A stretch of 64,000 bases of DNA from Diphasiastrum complanatum (lineage: Eukaryota > Streptophyta > Lycopodiopsida > Lycopodiales > Lycopodiaceae). The position numbers were made by a program, and so were the translations under genes. The stretch lies in assembly GCA_029204225.1 (NCBI GenBank), contig CM055111.1, positions 11,663,697 to 11,727,696 on the forward strand, in the 5' to 3' direction. Positions 34,455 to 46,400 of this stretch are shown one piece after another (within the stretch, counting starts at the first letter, position 1; each line of letters opens with the position of its first letter). The notes under the pieces are model-generated. The model saw nothing but the letters and a program-made list of their open reading frames with translations. It was not told where the DNA came from and searched no databases.

Positions 34455-37400
34455 GTTGGCGCTCTCTGGAATCGGGCGCGGGTGGGCCGTGAGGAAAAGG
34501 CCCGATTGGCCCGACGATGAGTGTCCGAGTAGTGTAGAAGTGGAGAAGCGGGGGGGGGGGTAGGTGGCCCCCCAAACTCAAGTTCTTTTTTGTTAAAAAA
34601 CTTGGTGTTTGCAGGTTAAGGGGTAGGTGAGGCAGTAGAGAAAAAAGTGGCTTGTAAGTTTTCCTTGAGTTTTTTGAGGTTTTTTGAACTTGTGAATTTC
34701 TTGCTCGAAATGGGGTTTTCAGTTTTTTAGAACTGATGTTTAAATTTTGCAGTATCATTTGAGTTAACAAGTTGATAATAGATTTACGGTGCATTGACAT
34801 GATAATTCCAGTTTTTATTGGGTAAACGATCCATTTGGAGATTCATTGGTATAATGGATAAATAAAAGCATGTATGGTCTGTAAATTGGTTTTTTTGTAG
34901 ACATTGCTTGGTTCAGTAACTATTATACCTGTAATGAATGCGTTAACTGAACGAAATTATTTTTTAATTTTCAGTTGGCAAGCGAATGGATACTGATGAA
35001 ATTTTGGAGGGGGGTGCTACTGAGATTCACTCGGCATCACCAGGAAGTGATGGGGGAAATACGGAGATTCAACCAGCCTCACCCATCAGTGATGACACCC
35101 TAGACTCAGAAAAAACTGTTGCAAACCTTAGGCAAGGCAGTTTTAGAACTTTATCAGAGCAATAAACAATGAAATAAACAAATGCAAAATCTATTTAATC
35201 AACTGCAAGCTATTAACTCTAACAACTTGGGCTACCAACCGGAAATATTTTCCGGCGATAAAAAGTTTAAACGCCCGGAAGTTGTTGAAGACTGGACAAA
35301 CCGTTGGACAAGCTATTTTAGCTTGCACAATGTCCCAGAAGATAAACGAATATCATCGGTTCTATTGTTTCTGGAAGGTAAAGCCTCTTCTCGGTGGAGG
35401 GAACTTTTCACGAAACCGGTGACTTGGGCTGGATTCCTGACGGAATTCCGGAAGCTTTTGTCACGATAGACGATTCCAGCTGTATATTCGATTTATCAAC
35501 TGCAAAATGGGCAGCCGAGAACAGTTATGTCCAAGAGTTCTTGGACTCTTTGGCCAAGGTGCCGCTATTTGATCGTAAGTTAGCACAGTGGCAATTTATT
35601 GCCGGACTGCCAGCTGACTATCAAAATGAATGCAAACGAAATATCCTTAACTCACTAGAGGATGCTATCCGTGTGGCGAAAGCCTATGATAGTACAATTG
35701 TTGCATCACAGAAAAGCGTGCACAGCCAAACGTCCCCGAAACCCAAGCAAGAAAAATATAACAAGCGTAAGAAGTAGTTTTTTGACGAACTGGAAGCAGA
35801 AGCGTACCAATAGTCAAAGAAGAAGAATAATAAGAAGAAATTGGTGGTGAAAGACAAAGCACGGTTGGCGGCACTTAAACAGAATCTGTGTTTCCTCTGC
35901 AATAAACCCGGGCACCGTGCCAAACACTACCCCGAACGGAAAGCAAAGTCGTCAAGTTTCATGACTGTAAATTTACCGGCAGGTATTTGGAAGTCAATTT
36001 GTTGAATAATTGTGACTGTGCTTGTACTTTAGTGCACTCTCTTTCAAGCCTAATGAATTGTTTTGTGTGAGAAGCAATATTTTAGGGAAAGACGTGAATG
36101 TGTTATTTGATTCAGGTAGTACTCACAATTTTTTGAATGCTCAACTTGTGCAAAAGCTTCGAGTGCCCACCATGGCCAGTGATCACCGTTACGTGGTCCG
36201 TCTTGCCTCAGGGTCGGACACTGAGATTTGGGATGTCAAAGTCTCGAACTTAGAGCTTCGGATGCAGGACTATGTTGAGCCGTTGGATTTCCATGTCATG
36301 AATCTAGACTGGATTGATGTGATTTTGGGCTATGAATGGTTTTTTGGCAAGTCAGACTCTTTAGAGATAGATTTTAAAAATCATTCTATGGTATTTAAAG
36401 ATAAGTTTGATCAGACTATCTCTATTTTTGGAGAGATCGATGTACTTCCATCGCCGATGATTCGGCTGAAGCCTGAATTAATTGAGAAACTTCATGATTC
36501 CGAGTATGAGCTCTTTCACTTGCTTTTGAAATCTCGTATGCATTGTGATGTTGGGGACGTGAATGTGTTTTCATGCTTTAACACCAAAAATTCGCATAAG
36601 GAACAATAGCTTTTGCAAGATTTAAAGCAAGAGTTTAGTGAAGTTTTTCCGAAGCAGTTACCTTATGGACTACCACTCGCTCGGTCGGTGGATCATAAGA
36701 TAGATTTTTTGCCCGATAGCCGTCCTATCTTCAGACAACCATATCGGTTTAGTCAGAAGGAAGAGGAGGAAGTGGCTAGGCAGATCGAGGAGTATCTCAG
36801 GATGGGACACATAAGACCAAGTAAATCTCCACGGGGAGCACATGTCCTTCTTAAGAGTAAGAAAGATGGGAGTTTCCAGCTATGTGTAGATTACAAGGGT
36901 CTGAACAAGCTTACAGTTAAAAATAAATACCCGTTGCCCAGGATGGACGATCTCATAGATCGACTGAATGGAGCTAAATACTTCACGAAAATTGATCTAC
37001 GTACGGGATACCATCAGATTAGGATACATCCGGAAGATGTATCTAAAACCGGTTTTAGGACCAGGTTTGGCCCCTACGAGTTTCTTGTATTGCCCTTTGG
37101 TTTGACGAATGCTCCGGCTACTTTCCAGCAAATGATGAACGATTTATTTCGTCCATATTTGGGGAAGTTCGTAGTAGTGGTTCTGGACGATATTCTGATC
37201 TATAGCAGAACACTCAAAGAGCATGCTAAGCATCTCCGTATTGTCTTACATATCTTAAGACAAGAGAAGCTTCATGCGAAAGAATCAAAGTGCGAATTCT
37301 TCAAGAAAGAACTTCTTTACCTAGGTCATAAGATTACCTCCTTTGGGATCAAGATTGACGAAGAAAAGGTGAAGACGGTAGTGGAATGGCCAATTCCTAG

Positions 37401-40400
37401 AACGGTACGTGAACTTAAGTAATTCTTAGGTTTCACTGTGTTTTTCCGTAGATTTGCAGAGGAGTACTCAAAAATTGTTGCACCTCTCAACAATATGTTG
37501 AAAGAAGTGAAAAGCCGCAAAGGTAGGCCAAGTCCTCCTATTAGATGGAATAAGAAATTAGATGAGAGTTTTCGCGAACTCAAGCTTCTAATTGCCTCAG
37601 CTCCAGTTTTGAGGATAGCGGATCCAGATTTGTCGTTCGTCATTAACACTGACGCGAGTGATACGGCTATTGGAGCTGTTCTCTTACAGGAGGGTCAGCC
37701 CGTTGCCTTTGAGAGGAAGAAACTAACCGATGCACAGGTCAGGTACACCACTCAGGAAAAAGAGCTTTTTGCAGTGATCCATGCTTTGAAATCATGGAGG
37801 CATTACCTGTACAGTAATAAATTTGTGGTTAATACGGATCATCAACCTTTAAAATATTTTTGTAATCACAATGATTTGTGAGGTCGTAAGGCCAGATGGG
37901 CAGAACTCATGCAAGAATTTGACTTTGAAGTGCGGTATATCAGGGGCTCATCTAATCAGGTGGCTGATGCACTTAGTCGAATTGGTGAAGTGAATGAACT
38001 TTCCTTCACTGAGATCAGTACGGACTTTTATCTCTCCCTGAGAGGTCTTTATGAGAAAGACCCGCATTTTGGACCAATCTGGAATAGGGTTCTAGCAGTT
38101 TCATCAAGCAGGACTGATGTTCATGGTGATCAGTCTGGGGGGAAGGATATAAAGGGTACTGATGACTTCTCTATCCGTAATGGACTATTGTTCAGGAAAG
38201 GGAAGGTTTGTGTGCCTGATGTGGATGTTGTTAAGAATAAAATTCTTTATGAATGTCATGACTCACCATGCGCAGGACATCCCGGCATACATCGTACATT
38301 GGATTTGGTACGAAGGGATTTTTATTGGCCAAAACTCAAGCCCTTTGTAGAATCTTATGTGGTCAGATGACGATTCCTGGGAACAGGAAGGAAGCTTAAG
38401 GAGGAACTTTCCCAGTTTTAAGTTCTGAGGACAGAACTTGAATAAGGGGGGAAGAATGTCATGCCCATGACTAGTCTGTGACTATAAGGGAATTGGGGCC
38501 CTTATGTGTATATGGTCATAATTAATGGTTGTAGGCCTAAACACATGGTGGTGGAGTTGGTATGGGTCTATCAGTGAGTCATTAGGGAACTGGATGATGT
38601 GGCCCAAATAGGCTGCAGAGGTGTCCAGTGAGGTGTCACAGTGCACTACTAGTGGTGCATGGGCCTTGGAGGGTATAAGTATACCTGCTGGGCTCTCACT
38701 AGTGTATGCTTGATTTGTGATGAGTAGCTACATGCTGCTGGTGTGACTCCTCTTTCCATGACTCTGATTGATCCATAGCTTGAGGGCTAGATCCGTACGA
38801 TCTAGGTTTGATTGGGTTGGTTTAACCTCCACCGGTTCCCGTGTGTTGTTGCTTTGTATGGTATGCTTAGACTAGAATCCTGTTGTGAGGACTTTATACA
38901 AAGTATTTTACTAAGATAGATCTTAGGTCCGGATATCATCAGGTATGTGTTAAAGAAGATGATGTTCCGTTGATGGCTTTTCGGTCACGAAATTGTCATT
39001 ATGAGTTTTTGGTTCTTCCCTTTGGATTAACCAATGCCCCAGCAATGTTTATGAGGTTAATGAACAACGTGTTCAAACATCTCTTGGGCAAGTTTGTGTA
39101 TCCTGGTCTTTAGTCATACTAAAGAAGAACACTTTGATCATTTGTGTCTAGTGTTCCAGGTCCTGAGAGAGAATTCCTTGTATGTGAAGGAATCAAAATG
39201 TGAATTCTTCAAGGAAGAGATTCACTACCTCGGACATATTATCTCCGCTGAGAAGGTAGCAGCAATTATGCGATGGCCAGTACCAACTTCAATGGAAGAG
39301 CTGCAGATCTTCCTCGGATTGGCTGGAATTTACAGGAGGTTTATCCATCAATATGCCCGCTTGACTGCTCATTGATGGATCAGCTCAAGGGTAAGGGCGG
39401 ACTAAACAACAAGCGAGCTTTGAAGATGTAAAGGCTGCAGTTGCAGCTGCTCCTGTCTTACGTTTAGTGGATCCAAATGAAGCAATTGTAGTAGAAACGG
39501 ATGCTAGTAGTCAGGCAGTTGGTGCTGTTCTAACTCAACATGACCGTCCGGTCGCGTTTGAAAGTAAGAAACTGGATAAACACCAGTTGAATTATTCCAC
39601 TTATGAGAAGTTGTTTGCGATAGTCTATGCTCTTAAGAAATGGAGGCATTACCTCTATGGAGCTAAGTTTGAGATCATGTTTGATCAAGAAAGTATCAAG
39701 TGGCTTTTCTCCCAAAGCGACTTGAAAGGAAGCTCGTTGGGCCGAACTTCTCCAGGAGTTTGACTACCAGCTAAGGTACAAGAAAGGGTGCTATAATGTG
39801 GTAGCAGATGCCCTGAGTCGAATGCCCATGGTAAGCGCGCTAAGTTTTACGGCATTCAGGAGTGAATTCCTGGAATCACTCAGAGGAAAGTGTGTTAGTG
39901 ATTCTCACTACGCACTCGTGTGGCAGGATATTGAGCAAAGGAATTCCACAACCACACCAGCGACATCAGAGAATGTTGCGGGGCCATCGGAAGATGTTGC
40001 AGTTGCATCAAGATGGGTGGATGTGCCATCAACATGTGTTGCGGATGCTCGATGGAAGAATTTCTCCATTGAGGATGGGTACCCCCTTTATAAAGGAAGG
40101 GTATGTGTACCCAAGGACGGTGACTTCAGGCGCCAAATTCTTGAGGAACTCATGACAGTCGCAGTGCAGGGCATCCCAGGATAAAGAGGACCTATGCTCT
40201 TGCAAAGAATAAGTTTTATTGGCCTAGTATGCAGAAAGACATACAAAAGTATGTGCTCAGGTGCACCACATGCCAGGCCATAAAGGCTGAACGTCTCAAA
40301 GTAGGTAGGCTCCTCCAGCCACTAGAGATACTCGGTGGTAGATGGGAGAGTATCAGCATGGATTTTATAGTGGGTTTACCAAGAACGAGTAAAGGCCATG

Positions 40401-43400
40401 ACTTGATTTGGGTAGTTGTAGACCAATTGACCAAGATGGTGCGGTTTGTTCCGACCAAGAAAACTATTACAGCTCCAGAAGTTGCCAGGCTCATAAGCTA
40501 TATGGGCTTGCCAATATAGTCAATGATCGAGATTCAAAATTTACAAGTAACTTTCGGAGGGCATTGTTCAAAAAGTTGGACACTAAGTTGTCTATGAGCT
40601 CCACTGATCATCCTGAAACGGATGGTCAGACGGAAAGGGTCAATCAGGTTCTAGAGGATATGCTACGAGCATATGTTAGCAAGAAGCAAACCAATTGGAA
40701 GAAGTATTTTCCGCTTTTGGAATTTGCTTATAATAGTACTAAACACTCCACAATAGGGTACAGTCCATTCATGTTAATGTATGGATTTCAACCTAGAGCC
40801 CCCATGGCTGTAGAGCTTAGGAAAGAAAAAGTACAGAGTGTTAGAGAGTTTCTTGAGGATATGGAAACCATGATCAAGATGGCTAAAGATAACGTGAAGC
40901 AAGTGCAAGCGCGAGCTAAGCATTATGCGGATAAAACCACAGGGATGTTACCTTCCAAGAAGGTGATCAGGTGTTTCTGAAAGTTCCTGAAGACTCTATC
41001 ACTCTAAGGACAGGTAAGTGTCCTAAGTTGTCCCCGAGGTATTGTGGTCCATTCACAATACTCAAGAGAATTGAAAGTTCTAATTACCAGCTGGCTTTGC
41101 CAAAATCTGCAAAGGTACATCCGGTCTTTCATGTCAGTCGACTGAAGCGGGTGATGCGAGAAGGAGATAATATTGTCTCAGAACAAACCCTAATAGACTT
41201 TGAGGAACCTAAATCCTTGCCACACGAACCAGAGGAAATTCTGAATATCCGAAACCGCAAAACTCGTCATGCGGTCTTTCGAGAAATTTTAGTCAAGCGG
41301 AAGGATGGGTCCCAAAAAGAGTCAACTTGGGAGTCTGTAAGCAAGCTTCGCAAGAGGTATCTTGAGTTCATCCTTGAAGATTTCGCTTTCGAGGACAAGA
41401 GCTCCTTTTGGGGGGGGGAGTCGTTATGGCCATTGGCATACACAAGGGTACATGTGGCTAAGGGGTTCCGGCGGGGTCACACTCAGTCCCATAGTTTGGG
41501 ATAATAACTCTTAGGTACTAGGATCTAAGAGGGCTTGGTCTATATCCATAGGGAGTGCCATTTAGTGGAGGACACCCTTAGTAACTAAGGGTGGGTCCTT
41601 AGACTTGAGTAGGACTAAGTGCTCCACATGCACAGTGGTAACTGTGCATGATCTCCTTGGGGGTCAAGCGCTGGTCCTCCAAGCTATATGCTGGCTTGTG
41701 GGTGTAGAGCCAGGTACAGGATAGTGGGTGGACATCCAGAGTCATACTACCTTTGCGTGGATCTTTGTACGAGTTTCTAATAATGGTATCAGAGCCTTGG
41801 ATCCTATTGTGGATCGTGACCCATCATCTTCCCGATTGTTCTTTTATCCTCCATAGTTCCTTGGAAGGTGGCACCCCATTTCTAGGAGGAAGTTCTCTAC
41901 GTTCTCCCTCTTCCAAGGTCCGTTTTTTGTGTGGATCGGATCGTTGGAATCCTCTAGGATAGGTGACATATTCACGTGTTGGAGGCTTAGATCTCGTTCG
42001 ATTGAGCTGAAAATTTGTGGGCATCCTCTAGACACTAGTCGCTGAGGGATAGAGGTGATTTCATTCCAATCGGATTCTTCAATCCAAAGTTATGGCAGGT
42101 TGAAGCCGAATTTTCTGATTTCTGGACAGATTCGACCACCTGCAAACGACAAAAGCTTTTTCGGTGGTTCAAAGAGGGAATCCTTCTACAGACTTGGGCG
42201 AGTTAGAGAGACCAATTCCAGCCCAATCGGTTGCCGAAATCTCCGGTGGCGAGCAGTTAAAGTTGATGCAAAGTTGCTGATTTTTCCAGCAAGGCATACG
42301 GATCTACAAAGCATCAAGAGTGAAGTCCGGGATCATGTTTGAGATGGCCACTTGATTTCCAACTGAGAGAAGCTTTCTCTCTCACTCTTTTATTGCATGT
42401 CATAGAATTTTTCTTGCATGTCAAGTTTTTAAGTCGAAAATCAAGTGCATGTTGTTGCATGTTGTGGCATATTTGATGCATGTCAATGCACGTTGCTAGT
42501 AACCTCTTACATGTTCTAGCAAGTGAATTGTGAAGCGTGTTTTGCTTCGTTGAAGAAATTGTTGTGTCTAGTTTATCGTGCATGCTCAATTTTGTAGACA
42601 TGAGTCCTACTACCGTAGATGAACTTGAAGATATAGTCATGTCTAGCTTATCTCACAAAAGTTCTCCTATAGAAAAGAGCCAGTCAGTTCCTCTTTTCCC
42701 ACCTACTCAAGAAATTTCCCAAGATCCCTCCATGCATGATGACATGCAGGATGTGGAAATGAATGAGGGGGAAGAAAATGAAGAGATATAAATGAGTCTT
42801 TTTGAGTTTAGGCAGTGGGTAGTAGAAACATATGATCATCTTAAGAAATTAGAAGAGGCTGTTGAGGAACAAGCCAACATTCAGCAAGAAACTAATGAGA
42901 GGCTTTCCAGACTTGAAAGACTAGTACATGATAGTGTTCAAAGTCTTAGTGCTTTGGAACAAGCTGTTTTAGCGCAGTATCGAGTGAATCCTGCTATCCA
43001 CGGTAGTAGTCCTCCTGTCCCACCATCACCCCATAAGGTAGTACCTAAGGATTTGCGCCTTCCCACCTTTGGAAGAAGAAAAAGACCGTAACCAAGATTC
43101 GGTTGTTGCCTTTCTCGTTAAGCATGATGATGCTTTTCGATTAAAAGGGACCCCTGATGAGGATCGACGTTTAGAGGCTAGCATCTCCCTGATGGGAAAA
43201 GCCTTTAGGTGGTGGATAAGTCTACGAGAAAGTGGTACGGAACCAAAGACGTGGGATAGTTTTCAGGATGTATTATAAGAAAAGCTTTCTCCCTGAGAAC
43301 GAAACCAATAGAAACTGGGAAGATTGGGAAATCTGTTGCATGGGAAACCATCCTCTCACCCAATACATCGCCAGTTATCGGGATGCTACCATGAAATTGT

Positions 43401-46400
43401 TTGACTTCAATGATTACAATCAGGTAAGGGGATTCATTTGTGGTTTGCAAGCCGAATACCAAAAGTATCTTCGGCCTTTAAAGCCTAAAATCTTGGAGAC
43501 TGCTATCACCCCAACCTGTAGTTGGACCCCATACTATTTTTTGACTGTTAGGAAGTATTAATGGCCAGAAAGTTTGAATAATGGTGGACGATGGGGAAAC
43601 CCATAACTTTCTAAACCATTCTTTGGCGAAGAAGTTGAAGTTAGATAAAAAACAAAGTGATCATCAATACGTGGTTACACTTGCTGATGGTCAGTGTAAG
43701 GATGTTTATGATACTTTCGCTCGACAAGTTCCCATACAAATCCAGGACTACCAAAACACTTTAGACTTTCAAGTGATGAGCTTGGCCTTGGCAAATGTTA
43801 TACTTGGTCGTGAGTGGTTGTTCATGTTAGAAACTACTGGTGGTCTTGTTCGCAGTTATGTTGATAACACATTGGAGTTTGTTCATCGAGGTCAGAGAGT
43901 CAAGTTGATTGGAAATGCAAGTGTGTTGGCTTCGCTAGTTGTCTCTTCTCTACAGTTGAAGCGGTTAGTGCGGAAACGAAAAGTTGAAAAGGTATTAGTT
44001 TGTTTTCTTACTTCTGAAAGTTTTTCAAGTACTTCAAGTTTATCTTTTCCATATCCAAAGAAATGTGTTTCTTCTGTTGAGAGAAGTGGGAGAGATGTGA
44101 GTTTGCAAACTATTTTAAATGATTTTAAAGACGTCTTTCCTAGTGATTTGCCTTCTGAATTACCCCCGAGAAGAGAGGTAGGTCATCCTATAGAGCTTGT
44201 ACCCGAGACTAAGCCTATTAGTAAGCCTCCTTATAGGTTAAGCCACTCGGAACACCTAGAGGTAGAGCGGCAGCTGCAAGAGTATTTAGCTAAAGGGTTT
44301 ATACTGCCTAGTAAGTCACCATGGGCCACGCCCATCTTGTTGGTTTATAAAAAAGACGGGTCTATGCATATGTGCATAGACTATAGGGCTTTAAATAAAG
44401 TCACTATCAAGGATAAATATTCGTTGCCCCGGATAGATGAGATCTTTGATCAACTCAAAGGGGCAAGGTATTTTACTAAGATAGATCTTAGGTCTGGATA
44501 TCATCATGTACGTATTAGAGAAGATGATGTTCCGTTGACGGCTTTTTGATCACGGAATGGTCATTATGAGTTTTTGGTTCTCCCCTTTGGATTAACCAAT
44601 GCCCCAGCAACGTTTATGAGGTTAATGAACTGTAGGAAAGCAAGAGTCAAGTCACCAAGATCTAGTTATCAATCAATCTCCACAAGAAACAAGAGAGCAG
44701 AGGCTGGGCGCCCAACTCTAAGAGAGAGAGAGAGAGAGAAAACAGCAACAAGAGCAATGGAGAGCAATGCTTAGCCAAACTGAAAAATGTGACACAATAA
44801 GCCAATATGTACTCTACCTACTTACTGACTGTAGGGCACCCAAAAGTCAAGATAGGGCCCCTAAACCAAATAAGACCCCTAAGGACCCATGAGTCAGTAC
44901 ATGACCAAAATTGGGTCCAACTGAACTTAAGACAAACTTAAGATGGCCTAAACCACGTGGTATTAAATTTAAAGCTTTGCATAAAGCTTCAATCTGACTC
45001 TAGGCAACGCCTTAGTGAAGAGGTCCGCAATATTATCCTCTGTAGGACAATACTCAAGTAAAATGTCACCATCATGAAGTCTCTCCCGAACAAAGTGATA
45101 ATGGATCTCGATGTGCTTCGTCCTAGCATGAAAAACAGGATTCCGTGCAATGGCAATAGCACTCTGACTATCACTCAAGATAAGAGTGGCTGAGGGCTCG
45201 CCAAACTTCATGTCAACAAGTAGTCTTCTCACCCATAAACACTCCATTGTGGCTGAAAATATCGCTCTATATTCTGCCTCACTAGAAGAAGTAGCAACAG
45301 TGGGCTGCTTTTTACTTGACCAAGAAATTGCAGAATTTCCATAAAAAAAGCAATGTCCACTTGTAGAGCGTCTAGTTTCTTGATCTCCATAACTTCTTGT
45401 TCCTTGAAGATATTGAAAGATCCTCTTCAACGCTTTCCAATGTGATGTCATCGGGGCATGCATGAATTGACTCATGAGTGAGACACTATAAGAAATGTCC
45501 GGTCTTGAATTACATAGGTAAATGAGACAGCCAATAGCTTGACAATAAAAAGTAGTATCAAATGGTTCACCATCACCTTGACTACTTAATTTCAAGGTTA
45601 CACCCCAATTTGAACCGGCCGATTCGAACCGATTCTTTCCGGTTCGAACCGGCAAGCCAGGTTCAAATCGGAAAACGGTTTGAACCGGAAAAAAAAAAAA
45701 TTCAAAACGTTTTTTTTTACTTTTTGGGGTTTTTTTTTTTTTTTCCCTAAATCCGATTCGAACCGGGTCCGAATGGTTCGAACGGTTCGAACCATGGTTC
45801 GAGGTTCGATGCAACTATGCTTAATTTCAGGCCTATCTCCATAAATGTAGCAACCGGCTTGCAATCTTCCATCTTGAACCGCTCAAAAATCTCCCCAATG
45901 TAGCGTTCTTGAGAGATGAAAATTCCAGCCCCTTCTTGTACAAATTCAAGACCAAGATAAAAGTGCAATAGGCCTAAATGTGAGGCTTCAAAAACCATAC
46001 CAAGATCAAGGATTACGGCATCAATCTGCTGCTCATTACTTCCCATAATAATAATATCATCAGCATAAAGCAGAATAATGATGATATAATCTAAAGTATG
46101 CTTGACATAAAGAGTAGATTCGCTAGGACTATTAGTATTACTACCCACGATCACAAAAATAGGCATGTATCTTTTGATACCACATCCTCGGGGCTTGCTT
46201 CAGCCCATAAAGTGCCTTCTTGAGAAGACAAACTTTATCTTCTTGGCCTTCAACCAACAAATTATCAGGCTGTTGAAGGTACACTTCCTCATTGAGATCA
46301 CCATTGAGGAATGTTGTCTTTATGTCAAGTTGCCGCAAACGCCAACCAAACTGGGTAGCCAAAGAGGTTACTACCCTCACGGTAGTCATCTGAGTAGTAG

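Larger units (their letters stand above)
32996..38898 (+). mobile_element. Inner Ty3/gypsy retrotransposon inserted in RT of the outer copy (TSD CAAAG)
   Basis: Complete with two LTRs, primer site, Gag, protease, RT, RNase H, part of integrase and polypurine tract. The 5-bp duplication CAAAG flanks it (32991-32995 and 38899-38903). Removing the element makes the outer RT collinear with the uninterrupted copy at 44470. High LTR similarity suggests a fairly recent insertion. The integrase is truncated after its zinc-binding module, and stops interrupt pol, so it could move only with help in trans, if at all. Confidence 0.95.

Noticed and set aside
34354-34800. 148-codon minus-strand frame with an Arg-Glu repeat
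   Set aside because: It is the CT microsatellite read in reverse, inside a retrotransposon leader.
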